Origin: Lytechinus pictus | Taxonomy: Eukaryota > Echinodermata > Echinoidea > Temnopleuroida > Toxopneustidae | Assembly: GCF_037042905.1 (NCBI RefSeq) | Contig: NC_087261.1 | Coordinates: 13,342,217-13,406,216, forward strand | Reading direction: 5' to 3' | Length of the DNA: 64,000 bases | Shown: piece by piece, positions 59,711-64,000 of the stretch | Position numbering within the stretch: position 1 is the first letter of the stretch | How the letters are laid out: each line of letters begins with the position of its first letter | Position numbers and translations under genes: made by a program | Notes under the pieces: model-generated | Database searches by the model: none | What the model was told of the DNA's origin: nothing | The model's input: only the letters and a program-made list of their open reading frames with translations

Positions 59711-62401
59711 TTATTTATTTATTCATTTATTAATTAATTTATTTATTTATTTTTCTATTTATTTATATACATGGGCTTATTAATTTTTAATAAATTCCTT
59801 TATTTATTATAATCTTGATATTCTAATTATTTTTTTTACTTACCGGTATTTATTCATTTATCTATTTATTTTATGTTACTTAGTTTCATTTTTTTTTGGG
59901 GGGGGAGGTATCATCTTCCCAGCTCCACCTCTTCTGAACAATACCCTCGCTGCTCTACAACCAAATCTGAACAATACAGTTTCGAAAAGGCCTTACTCTT
60001 ACATGTAAAGTGTACATTACATAAATTATCCTTTCTGTGACAAACTTTCAAGCAAAAATAACATGCAAAATTGTACTTGTACAATACACAATGTTTACAT
60101 ATAAAGCAGCCATTGTAATTATATTATCAGGGGCCCGTTGCAGAAAGAGTTGCATTTAAACGCAAGCCAAAAAATCAATCTTAAGTCCCAAATGCGGGCT
60201 GTTGATTGGTTAAAAATCAAGTTGCGCATGATTTTTAGAGTTGCGATTGATTGCAACTCTTTCTGCAGATTATACAAATAATACAGTTATAATACACACA
60301 AATGTACTTGCATGGACTATATGTATGTACATGTACAGTGGTGCTCAAAGTCAGTGAACCACATCAGAAAATGAACAAAAGTGCTCAAGTTCTGCCATGT
60401 TTAGATATTTAATTGTATTAATATTACATTCAATAAAGCAACGCTCAGCATGAAGGAGTGCAGTTAAGATATAAATTAAAGTTCCTGCATGAAGTGGATA
60501 CTTTTTTTCTGACTGTTATTTCCAAATTTTTAACTTCTGCTGTGTTCATTGCTTGTAAATGCAGTGTAATGGGTAACATTTTATGGGCCACACATACCTG
60601 TACATGTACATGGCTCTATTAAAGCACAAAGAATGTTCATGTATGGGTTTTTAGTAATGGGAGGGGGTAGGGCTCCAAATCAAGCAAAATATTGCTGCAC
60701 ATACAGTATATAAGCTTTGAATATACATGTACAATTACAAGAAAAAGCAGTATAAATGATACATGTAGATAACAAAATGTAGCTGTAGCACTGATTCTTT
60801 AAAAGGTATTTGTCACATAATGTAAATGTATAAGTACATATAAAGTTAACATAGATTTTTTTAATGAATTATTAAAGTTGTTACATGTAGGTGCAGGAGA
60901 TTAGTGAACATTCAGAGATATAGTCTTTAAGGTTAGCTCACCAACTTTCAAGTGCAATGAACCATTCAAAGGTTTTTGTTAAGGATCACATTTAATACAC
61001 ACAAGACATGCAGGATTTCTTCAACTTAAAAATTATGACTTTAGGAGCATTAGAGAACATGGACTTACACAATGCATGTTTATAAAGCATACCAAAAATA
61101 TAAAACTGAGAACTACATACATGCATAGTGTAGACTTTATATAGGCCCGTATTCTGAAGTCGGGTTTAACTTAAACTCAGGTTTAAAGTTGTGTTTTAAG
61201 TATGGATAGCCAATTGTTACATAAATCACTAACGGTAGAGATATCATACAGTATTTCAGCTCATTTTGGCTCTCAAATCATTCATAATTGTCTAGGAAGT
61301 ATGAATACATCACATTCTTCACCATCGATTAATCAGGAAAAAGCACAGTTAACATAAGAAACATACAAGTTAATAAAAATGTTGACACTTTTGGCTTCCC
61401 ATAATTTTAGCACAGAGTTAGACCATGGTCTAAGTTAAACCTGACTTCAGAATACGGGCCATTTTGTGTTAGGGTAATAACTTGCATATAAATATGATGC
61501 CTACAAAAAATTATTTACAAAAGAAAATGTCTAAGTCTAATTGGACTAATTACTAAATCAAATCAAAAGTTCAGGTGAAAATTATGCTCGATACAAGATC
61601 TGTATAGTCACATGTGCAGTACTACTGTCAGTGTTGGTTGAATTACATTGTGAACATGGTGCACACTTACTTGAATACTACCAGAACGATTAAGGGAGGG
61701 CTAAATAAAAGTAGCATGAAAAAAATTAACAATTCAAGAAGTAACATGATTTTCACCCCAAAAATGACACAGAACGAAAGTTAAATGGTTATTCTTTTTG
61801 TCTTGTTTCTATTGTAATTCCATCCCCTCCCCACCCCCGTTTTTACTCTTATTGCTGCAAATGGATACATGACTGTATTAATAATTATTAATAAAAATAA
61901 AAAAACAATGAAAACAAACTATTTTTCTCTTCAATATTATAAATTATCAAGAAGTGTAGTTTACTTTTGATAAATTTTATTTTTTCATTATAATGTTATG
62001 ATACTAAAGTATTGATTAAAATGTGATTTTAATTCTACTAGGAATTCAATGATCAAAAGTGACAAGTATAAAGAGATAATAGTGAGAAGTATTAGAGATA
62101 TAACTTTATAGATTACAAATGGAAATAATGGATGGAAAAACAAATCACAACTTTATATGAAATTTACTCATCTCGCACGAAACAGACACAGTGTATTTCA
62201 TGTACACAACAAACCTTTTACAAAACATGTCTAATGCTTTTGATTTGTATGTAAAAGATGGAAGTATAAAACATTTATATTAATGCATGAATTAATTAGA
62301 TGAAGAATATATGTTTATGAATTCAAAATTTACCTTTGATGATCTGCATTGATTCATGATGTCAATATACTGGTTTCTTCCGATCCCAAGTAATCTTAAA
62401 C
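39448..62401 (-). CDS. FAM91A1: FAM91A1 orthologue (17 exons, 5' end beyond window)
   Basis: Seventeen minus-strand exons join in frame through GT-AG introns to give about 739 residues ending ...[17 protein letters not shown]. Matched family blocks in order are [150 protein letters not shown] and [14 protein letters not shown]. These are hallmarks of the FAM91 N- and C-terminal domains. The vertebrate protein has about 838 residues, and roughly the first 120 are missing here, to the right of 64000. FAM91A1 is a cytosolic/Golgi-associated adaptor that binds TBC1D23 and the WDR11 complex for golgin-mediated capture of endosome-derived vesicles at the trans-Golgi. The variable region is the acidic linker of visible exon 15. 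Confidence 0.95.
39690..39860. repeat. Dispersed repeat with GCAAGCAAGCAACCAG word
   Basis: AAGCATGAATGCTTGCAAGC, GCAACCAGAGGACCGACGGC and TCTCCGAGGGACC recur at 45630-45740 in the same order, in another FAM91A1 intron. Possibly a SINE; ends not defined. Confidence 0.55.
40255..40476 (-). CDS. FAM91A1: FAM91A1 visible exon 16
   Basis: 74 whole codons, [40 protein letters not shown], ending [19 protein letters not shown]. The acceptor TTTTGAAG has a weak pyrimidine tract; the donor is GTGAGA. A CTGATTCAG-type DNA element begins 45 bases upstream of the acceptor (40521). Confidence 0.93.
40521..41247. mobile_element. DNA element with GGGGGCTGATTCAGC ends, copy 1
   Basis: CCCTAAGTAGACTGGGG followed by GGCTGATTCAGC on the left; GCTGATTCAGCCCCCC, CCGTCTTCTTAGGGG and CAGTCTATTTAGGG on the right. 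The interior (TTTTGCGATAAATCCGCC, GGGTCTACATGC-type words, ATTAGCATTTAAGG) is the reverse of 58279-59021. Non-coding. Confidence 0.75.
41800..41945 (+). mobile_element. SINE fragment
   Basis: Contains TGTGCTGCACTCAACCCA, GTGAATGGGTGCTTGACAGG and CAGTTCGAGCTAAAGCTG, the body of the SINE family complete at 50555-51150. The tRNA-like head is mostly lost. Confidence 0.6.
42068..42393 (-). CDS. FAM91A1: FAM91A1 visible exon 15 with acidic linker
   Basis: The largest exon (326 bases): [20 protein letters not shown], then [17 protein letters not shown] (matching DLQHLCGYVTMLN of vertebrates), then a low-complexity linker rich in Pro, Asp, Glu and Ser. It ends [12 protein letters not shown]. Acceptor TTTGCAG, donor GTATGC. 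The linker sequence is not conserved with vertebrates. Confidence 0.92.
42394..43082. other. FAM91A1 intron, no element recognised
   Basis: AT-rich intron DNA between visible exons 15 and 14 before the SINE at 43083. No structure seen. Confidence 0.4.
43083..43390 (-). mobile_element. tRNA-derived SINE
   Basis: Minus-strand reading: AGGAGGCATCGTGGTCTAGT (A box), TGGGTTGGAATACCAGCC (B box region), then ACATTTTGCGGCACACAACC, AGGTGAATGGCTACCC, and a tail with GCGCCTCAGAATAG, GCGCAATATAAATGCC and an ATT run. Same family as 50810-51155. Confidence 0.72.
43461..43530 (-). CDS. FAM91A1: FAM91A1 visible exon 14
   Basis: [20 protein letters not shown] then SRI plus one base; acceptor TTTGCAG, donor GTATGT. 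Matches the GETVHVPFPFDE block. Confidence 0.91.
43540..44170. other. FAM91A1 intron, no element recognised
   Basis: Sequence between visible exons 14 and 13. A stretch near 43620-43870 with ACCCAGGTCATCAGGTTCC and GGGATTTGAACACATC resembles a decayed minus-strand tRNA-derived SINE. Confidence 0.4.
44180..44293 (-). CDS. FAM91A1: FAM91A1 visible exon 13
   Basis: 38 whole codons, [20 protein letters not shown] then [18 protein letters not shown]; acceptor CTTTCAG, donor GTGAGT. The TWGHDPG motif is diagnostic of the family. Confidence 0.95.
44294..45206. other. FAM91A1 intron, no element recognised
   Basis: Part of the intron between visible exons 13 and 12. A GGGCCCCGTC word near 44542 hints at a decayed short MITE end; nothing else is assignable. 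Confidence 0.4.
45207..45461. mobile_element. Short MITE, AATACAAAGAGTTACGATTG ends
   Basis: AATACAAAGAGTTACGATTG then ATCCAATCAATCG on the left; the complement of AATACAAAGAGTTGTGATTG on the right, followed by GGGGCCCTG. Related to the copy at 50059-50330. Confidence 0.75.
45630..45780. repeat. Dispersed repeat, second copy of the 39.69 kb repeat
   Basis: AAGCATGAATACTTGTATGC, AAGCAACCAGGGGATCGACGG and CTCTCCGAGGGATC match 39690-39760. Lies just beside visible exon 12. Confidence 0.55.
45861..45971 (-). CDS. FAM91A1: FAM91A1 visible exon 12
   Basis: 37 whole codons, [20 protein letters not shown] then [17 protein letters not shown]; acceptor ACATCAG, donor GTAAGT. Corresponds to the [20 protein letters not shown] block. 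An L2 fragment lies upstream (46000-46527). Confidence 0.94.
46000..46527 (+). mobile_element. L2-like LINE 3' fragment
   Basis: From about 46001 the plus strand reads [20 protein letters not shown], then [20 protein letters not shown], and ends [14 protein letters not shown] with TAA at 46415-46417: the C-terminal part of an L2/CR1 reverse-transcriptase protein. The 3' end has an AGCGCAGCTG...CAGCTGCGCT-like stem, GCGCTATATAAAT and an ATT tail, as in the LINE at 11.6 kb. Heavily 5'-truncated; lies antisense in a FAM91A1 intron. Confidence 0.85.
46764..46931. mobile_element. Short MITE, GGGTGGGTGTTTCATGATG ends
   Basis: The left GGTGTTTCATGATGCTGTTC pairs with AACAGCTTTATGAAATGACC on the right; the interior has ACTTTACGCATGACTGG and AGAGTCACCGGTCGCTCG. 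Same family as 36798 and 50331. Confidence 0.72.
46932..47537. other. FAM91A1 intron, no element recognised
   Basis: Unassigned intron with a short pyrimidine tract at 47216-47250. Confidence 0.4.
47538..47625 (-). CDS. FAM91A1: FAM91A1 visible exon 11
   Basis: Completes Glu, then [20 protein letters not shown] and QHIGPAIPE; acceptor TTTTACAG, donor GTCAGT. Confidence 0.94.
47626..48403. other. FAM91A1 intron, no element recognised
   Basis: Intron between visible exons 11 and 10; AT-rich, no repeat boundary or secondary structure noted. Confidence 0.4.
48404..48532 (-). CDS. FAM91A1: FAM91A1 visible exon 10
   Basis: One base completes Arg; then [20 protein letters not shown] and [22 protein letters not shown] plus two bases. 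Acceptor ATTTCAG, donor GTAAGT. Confidence 0.92.
48533..49518. other. FAM91A1 intron, mostly unassigned
   Basis: 49040-49200 carries CACTTTTGATACCCAG, TCATGCTTATAGGATC and TGTGCACGTCGGCACTAAGCATG-like words resembling the MITE at 57014-57218, probably a decayed copy. The rest shows nothing. Confidence 0.4.
49519..49823. mobile_element. MITE with GGGCCCGTATTCTGAAGTC ends, copy 1
   Basis: GGCCCGTATTCTGAAGTCGG and GTTTAACTTAAACTCCGG on the left; TTTAAGTTAAACCTGACTTC and AGAATACGGGCC on the right. About 305 bp, non-coding. Second copy at 61144-61460. Confidence 0.82.
49918..50003 (-). CDS. FAM91A1: FAM91A1 visible exon 9
   Basis: [20 protein letters not shown] then LKNTITFL plus two bases; acceptor TTTTCAG, donor GTATGT. 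Matches the GEAQRYFDHALTLRNTI block. Confidence 0.93.
50059..50330. mobile_element. Short MITE, GCCCCGTCTTACAAAG ends
   Basis: GCCCCGTCTTACAAAGCGTT, GCAATTGATCTGATCAACC on the left; GGTCGATCAGATCAATCG, TAACTCTTTGTAAGATGGGGC on the right. It directly abuts the next MITE. Confidence 0.8.
50331..50502. mobile_element. Short MITE, CGTGTTTCATAAAGCTGAT ends
   Basis: GTGTTTCATAAAGCTGATCA and AATTATGACCGGCTTTAAG on the left; ACTTACAAAGAGCTTCATGA on the right. Same family as 36798 and 46764. Head-to-tail next to the preceding MITE. Confidence 0.68.
50555..50805 (+). mobile_element. tRNA-derived SINE, tandem copy 1
   Basis: ATGAGTTTGTTTGTCCACTT, then GGTTACGACTCTCGTCTTTC (A box region) and GGTTAGAATCCCAGCC (B box), CACATTGTGCTGCACTCAAC, GGTGAATGGGTACCCGGCAG. 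Repeated 255 bases downstream with only a few differences. The tail is absent because the next copy follows at once. Confidence 0.78.
50810..51155 (+). mobile_element. tRNA-derived SINE, tandem copy 2 with 3' tail
   Basis: The same sequence as the preceding copy, then GGCAGCTCGAGCTAAATCCT, GGGTAATAATAG and an L2-like tail (TAGATTATTTCTACGTAGAT, GGCGCTATACATTATAAATG, ATT run). The L2-like tail suggests mobilisation by the resident L2 machinery. Confidence 0.78.
51358..51444 (-). CDS. FAM91A1: FAM91A1 visible exon 8
   Basis: 29 whole codons, [20 protein letters not shown] then DSFLAELDR; acceptor TTCACAG, donor GTAAGC. Almost identical to vertebrate FAM91A1. Confidence 0.95.
51445..51935. other. 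FAM91A1 intron, no element recognised
   Basis: Intron between visible exons 8 and 7. Near 51620-51690 TTGTAACTCCTCTGCC and GCACCCCCCAGCCTACGCCC look repeat-like but cannot be delimited. Confidence 0.35.
51936..52094. mobile_element. Short MITE, GGGGCCCATTTGATAAAGAG ends
   Basis: GGGGCCCATTTGATAAAGAG and TTACAACTGTTGTACCTTTG on the left; AAGTTACAACAGTTGTAAAC, TCTTTATGAAATGGGACCC on the right. Core TTGCCATTATGGCAA. Lies about 130 bp from visible exon 7. Confidence 0.82.
52225..52459 (-). CDS. FAM91A1: FAM91A1 visible exon 7
   Basis: The reading frame requires the acceptor GGGAGCAG|ATC; a competing CTACAG eight bases later would bring in a stop. It encodes [14 protein letters not shown], a Ser/Thr/Asp-rich linker, then [20 protein letters not shown] and MGNLSP. 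Donor GTAAGA. Confidence 0.93.
52748..53737. mobile_element. GTCTCGCCTGCAT-ended element with TGACCTTTGACC tandem repeats
   Basis: The ends are GTCTCGCCTGCAT and its complement ATGCAGGCGAGAC. The body holds about four diverged direct repeats of 162-190 bp, each with CATTGACC(C/T)TAA, TGACCTTTGACC, ATGTGACCTGAAACTC, CAGGATGTTCAGT and CCAAGTTTCATGAA. The 3' portion ends with GCCGCCGCCGTCGGAAAAGC and a GTCTCGC hairpin. A 990-bp non-coding element in the intron between visible exons 7 and 6. Partial copy at 23010-23570. Confidence 0.8.
53940..54094 (-). CDS. FAM91A1: FAM91A1 visible exon 6
   Basis: [20 protein letters not shown] then [20 protein letters not shown], ending NGTK plus two bases. 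Acceptor TTCCAG, donor GTATGT. A short-motif minisatellite lies directly upstream (about 54098-54490). Confidence 0.94.
54098..54490. repeat. AGATTGCAATCATATCAAATNATT minisatellite
   Basis: Around ten diverged units of about 38-47 bp with core GATTGCAATCATATCAAAT (the core itself includes the palindrome ATTGCAAT). It starts at the acceptor of FAM91A1 visible exon 6, within the intron upstream of it. Confidence 0.7.
54649..54772. mobile_element. Short MITE, GGGGAGCATTTCATGAAAC ends, copy 1
   Basis: GGGGAGCATTTCATGAAACA on the left and GTGTCATGAAACGCTGG on the right, with AATCCTTGCATCTCATTGG inside. The complete relative is at 63143-63264. It ends 43 bp from visible exon 5. Confidence 0.65.
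54815..54921 (-). CDS. FAM91A1: FAM91A1 visible exon 5
   Basis: [21 protein letters not shown] then [15 protein letters not shown]; acceptor TGCAG, donor GTGAGC. Near-identical to the vertebrate sequence. Confidence 0.95.
55118..55390 (+). mobile_element. tRNA-derived SINE
   Basis: GCGATGTGGCCCAGTGGATC (A box), GTCGTGGGTTCGGGTCCCAG (B box), then TGTGCTGCACTCAACCCAGG and GTAGATGGGTACCGG. The tail has GGAGCGCCTTGAGCACC, GGGCAATATAAATACCC and an ATT run. Confidence 0.75.
55621..56205. mobile_element. Palindromic TTAA-flanked element, family B (intact copy)
   Basis: A 585-bp element with ends AGG(G/A)GAATGAAACCTTTG, complement at 56186-56205, and TTAA at 55617-55620 and 56206-56209. Inner palindrome: ATTGCGATCACTAATGCTAT with GGAGATCCTCCCATTGG on the left, complemented at about 56045-56085. 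It lies in the intron between visible exons 5 and 4. Confidence 0.83.
56433..56495 (-). CDS. FAM91A1: FAM91A1 visible exon 4
   Basis: A 63-base exon; two bases complete a Lys, then [20 protein letters not shown] and one base. Acceptor TTCTACAG, donor GTAAAG. Confidence 0.9.
56646..56930 (+). mobile_element. tRNA-derived SINE, diverged
   Basis: GGATACGGTAGTGGTTCTGA (A box), GGGTCATGGATTTGAATCCC (B box), then TGCACATTGTGCTGCATTCC and AATGGGTATCTGGCAG, ending in an ATTACTATTAAT tail. Confidence 0.7.
57014..57218. mobile_element. Short MITE, GGGGGTTGTTTCACAAAGAT ends
   Basis: GGGGGTTGTTTCACAAAGAT pairs with ATCTTTGTGAAACACCCCCC. Interior GTATGACGTAGAAACGCAC, AGTTGCGTGTGGTATAAAAG and GCGTCGGCATTTAAGTGCG. 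The centre is near GCGTATTAATCG. Confidence 0.8.
57424..57641. mobile_element. Short element with GGCAGATCCAGGG ends
   Basis: CTGGCAGATCCAGGGGG on the left; AAAATCCTGGATCTGCCCCTG on the right (split: AAAATCCTGGATC, TGCCCCTG). Long G and C runs lie inside. The ends match those of the 11.38-13.66 kb element and the right edge at 18.23 kb. Confidence 0.7.
57669..57759 (-). CDS. FAM91A1: FAM91A1 visible exon 3
   Basis: [17 protein letters not shown] through MDYYVVH plus one base; acceptor TTCTAG, donor GTAAGT. Lines up with the ...EKCAVDKIIDSG...DYNVVHS region of the vertebrate protein. Confidence 0.9.
57760..58278. other. FAM91A1 intron, no element recognised
   Basis: AT-rich intron sequence upstream of visible exon 3; no structure seen. 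Confidence 0.4.
58279..59021. mobile_element. DNA element with GGGGGCTGATTCAGC ends, copy 2
   Basis: CCTAAATAGACTGGGC, CCTAAGAAGACTGGGG and GGCTGATTCAGCCCCCC on the left; GGGGGCTGATTCAGCCCCCC and CAGTCTTCTTAGGG on the right. Opposite orientation to 40521-41247 with the same interior (GATTATGTTAATTTATGCG, GACTTGAAAGTAAAAAGTC). It lies between visible exons 3 and 2. Confidence 0.78.
59240..59356 (-). CDS. FAM91A1: FAM91A1 visible exon 2
   Basis: 39 whole codons, [20 protein letters not shown] to GYITEDDIR. Acceptor TTGCAG, donor GTATCA. The [16 protein letters not shown] block is the family's most recognisable N-terminal segment. Confidence 0.94.
59500..59770. repeat. (TTTA)n microsatellite
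   Basis: Long run of TTTA units with TTTC and TATA interruptions, about 270 bp, in the intron 5' of visible exon 2. The 96-codon frame across it (Tyr/Leu/Phe/Ile-rich) is an artefact. Confidence 0.95.
59771..60129. other. FAM91A1 intron, no element recognised
   Basis: AT-rich sequence with a G-run near 59900. Nothing assignable. Confidence 0.4.
60130..60268. mobile_element. Short MITE, GGGGCCCGTTGCAGAAAGAG ends
   Basis: GGGGCCCGTTGCAGAAAGAG and TTGCATTTAAACGCAA on the left; TTGCGATTGATTGCAACTCT, TTCTGCA on the right. The outermost GGCCC is lost on the right. Confidence 0.72.
60338..60365 (+). mobile_element. Possible mariner-type end, truncated
   Basis: TACAGTGGTGCTCAAAGTCA followed by GTGAACC resembles the start of Tc1/mariner elements (TA then CAGTGGTGCTC). 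No matching inverted end was found, so the extent is unknown. Confidence 0.35.
60366..61143. other. FAM91A1 intron, no further element recognised
   Basis: AT-rich with scattered ACATGTACAT words. Possibly the interior of the truncated mariner-like element. Confidence 0.35.
61144..61460. mobile_element. MITE with GGCCCGTATTCTGAAGTC ends, copy 2
   Basis: Same family and orientation as 49519-49823: GGCCCGTATTCTGAAGTCGG, GTATGGATAGCCAATTGTTA, ending AACCTGACTTCAGAATACGG then GCC. About 317 bp. Confidence 0.83.
61461..62333. other. FAM91A1 intron, no element recognised
   Basis: AT-rich intron DNA immediately 3' of visible exon 1 (minus sense). No repeats or RNA structures noted. Confidence 0.4.
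62334..62401 (-). CDS. FAM91A1: FAM91A1 visible exon 1
   Basis: Acceptor CCACAG|GTTTAAG, donor CAAAG|GTAAAT. Two bases complete a Cys codon started in an exon outside the window, then [10 protein letters not shown]...NQCRSSK (22 codons). It matches vertebrate FAM91A1 from about residue 123. Confidence 0.92.
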
Positions 62402-62469
62402 CTGTGGGTTAAGGCGAGAAAAAGTATGATTTGTGAAGTTGATACATGTATAGAATGAAATGGTTTTAA

Positions 62470-63081
62470 AGGGATGGTCCGGGCTGAAATTATTTATATC
62501 TAAATAAATAGAGTAAAATTCACAGAGCAAAAATGCTGAAAATTTAATCAGAATCGGATAACAAATAACAAAGACTTAATTGAATTTTAAAGTTTACCAA
62601 TATTTTGTGAAAACAGTTATATGCACGTTGTCATGAATATTCATTAGGTGGGCAGATGATGTCACATCCCCACTTTCCTTTTTCTTATGTTATTATATGA
62701 AATCATAAATGTTTCATTTTTTCATACTTGTGTACATGATATGACTCCATTATGATGAAAAAAAGTTGCAGCAATAAATAACTAATGCACTTAATTGGTT
62801 GTCAATCCGATTGTTTTAGTTCTTGCTAGAAAATTTTTGAATAAACCTAATTTCATATAATCAAATACAAAAGAACATGTGGGGATATGACATCATCAGC
62901 CAACATATAAATGAATATTCATAAAGACATGTCTAGAACTGTTTCCCCGGAATAATGCAAATCTTTAAAATTCAATAACTCTGTCATATGTTATCCGATT
63001 TTGATCAAATTTTCAGCATTTTGCTTTGTGAATTTCACTCTATTTATTGAGATATGAATATCTCAAGCCTGGACCAACCGT
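62470..63081. mobile_element. Palindromic family A element
   Basis: Starts AGGGATGGTCCGGGCTGAAA and ends CCTGGACCAACCGT, with TTAA directly outside at 62466-62469 and 63082-63085. Inner words as in the 28956 copy (GTCATGAATATTCATTAGGT, GATGATGTCACATCCCCAC). The right half carries an AATATTCATAAAGACATG variant shared with the 20362 copy. Confidence 0.8.
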
Positions 63082-63142
63082 TTAATAATTGAATGGAAAT
63101 TCAACAAAATTCATCTATCACACTTCTACCAAATAGAAAACT

Positions 63143-63264
63143 GGGGAGCATTTCATGAAACAAATCATGATTTTTGTTACTATATAAAAATCCTTGCATC
63201 TGATTGGATCAGAGTGCATTTGTCAAAGAAAATCACTGACTATTTGTTTATGAAATGCTCCCCA
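63143..63264. mobile_element. Short MITE, GGGGAGCATTTCATGAAAC ends, copy 2
   Basis: GGGGAGCATTTCATGAAACA pairs with GTTTATGAAATGCTCCCC. Interior AATCCTTGCATCTGATTGGA, as at 54649-54772. About 122 bp. Confidence 0.82.
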
Positions 63265-63329
63265 GATGATCCTTGATTTCTGGCAGATGTTTGGTTGCTA
63301 TGTAACAGATCACCGAGTGGTGAAGGGAT

Positions 63330-63665
63330 CAATGATAATGGTTGATGATGGTGGTGATGATGATGATGATGAAGATGATGATTATGATTAAAAAGATGAT
63401 GATTATGAAGATTATGGTGATGTTGATTATAGAGATGATTAAAATGATGAGGATTATGAAGATGATTATGGAGATGATCAATGATAATGGTGATGATGAT
63501 GACAATTATAATAATGATGAGGAAATTGGTGATGATGATGATAATAATGGTGATAATGATGATGCAGGATGATGATGACAATGGTTGCCTGTGATGACGA
63601 GGACGACGATGATGAAGGATGATGACAATGAGGATTGATGATGATCAATCTGATGATGATGATGA
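63330..63665. repeat. (GATGAT/GATTAT)n microsatellite
   Basis: Imperfect GAT repeats with AAT and TAT interruptions over about 335 bp. All open frames here (poly-Met/Asp on plus, poly-His/Ile on minus) come from the repeat. Confidence 0.95.
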
Positions 63666-64000
63666 TATTTAGTTCTTGTTGACAACATAATTATGTAAAG
63701 CTTGGTCAAATATGCAGATATACTGTATGCAAATGGATAATAGTAGATACAAGGAACCACTCAGCTTTGATGAACAGTAGGTACATGTAAGTGTGGTGAA
63801 ATGATGGTGTTGTTCATAAACAATTATGACGACTAAGATAATAATTATCATAAAGATATTGTAATCATTACCCAATAATGCTACTGCTGCTATTGATGTA
63901 ATGATAATGGCAATGATGCAACAATGTTAATGATACTTATAAGCCTGAAGGTTGACAATAATATTAATAATACATCACAACTTATTCCCTAAGCAGCAAT
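63666..64000. other. Right end of window, FAM91A1 intron
   Basis: AT-rich with some GATAAT-like words. The upstream FAM91A1 exons are not reached. Confidence 0.45.

Noticed and set aside
59447..59737. 96-codon hydrophobic frame
   Set aside because: Product of the (TTTA)n repeat, in an intron.
63240..63581. Histidine/isoleucine-rich and methionine/aspartate-rich frames
   Set aside because: Both strands are open because of the GAT microsatellite.

Overview
The window is animal nuclear DNA. It has spliced genes with GT-AG introns, short exons in long introns, tRNA-derived SINEs, L2/CR1-like retrotransposon fragments and many short inverted-repeat DNA elements. The repeat style, especially two palindromic TTAA-flanked families of about 600 bp, resembles what I know of sea urchin genomes (Lytechinus-like). 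The species call is inference; nothing here looks prokaryotic or viral.

Three host gene pieces can be supported. The main one is the FAM91A1 orthologue on the minus strand, with 17 consecutive coding exons from 62401 down to the stop codon at 39448. Every exon junction keeps frame, and the joined product (about 739 residues) matches vertebrate FAM91A1 from roughly residue 120 to the C-terminus. The first exons lie beyond the right edge. FAM91A1 works with TBC1D23 and the WDR11 complex in capturing endosome-derived vesicles at the trans-Golgi. The second gene is a two-exon plus-strand gene (26016-28658) for a 78-residue protein with a signal peptide, one membrane segment and a very acidic tail; its intron holds a 5'-truncated retrotransposon. 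The third is a single minus-strand exon (13777-13975) that looks like the first coding exon of a monocarboxylate-transporter-like (SLC16) protein.

Layout. 1-9 kb: iterated GCTCGCG repeats, nested MITEs, and a 3.85 kb near-palindrome inserted in one arm of a larger inverted-repeat element. 9-25 kb: MITEs and foldback elements of several classes (mariner-like with TA, hAT-like with an 8-bp duplication, Harbinger-like with TTA, TTAA-flanked), an L2-like LINE relic, and elements built from short iterated motifs that reverse orientation at their centre. 25-29 kb: the small membrane-protein gene. 29-32 kb: two more centre-inverted arrays. 32-39 kb: low-repeat DNA that is probably the 3' flank and perhaps the long 3' UTR of FAM91A1. 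39-64 kb: FAM91A1, whose introns carry many short MITEs with GGGCCC-like ends, SINEs, an L2 fragment and microsatellites.

The most unusual material is the group of centre-inverted iterated arrays (19.16-19.99, 21.74-23.86, 30.29-30.74 and 31.75-32.15 kb). They share an architecture but not a motif, and recall the TU foldback transposons described from sea urchin. Also notable are the small acidic-tailed membrane protein and an intronic element carrying repeated DR1-type nuclear-receptor half-site pairs.
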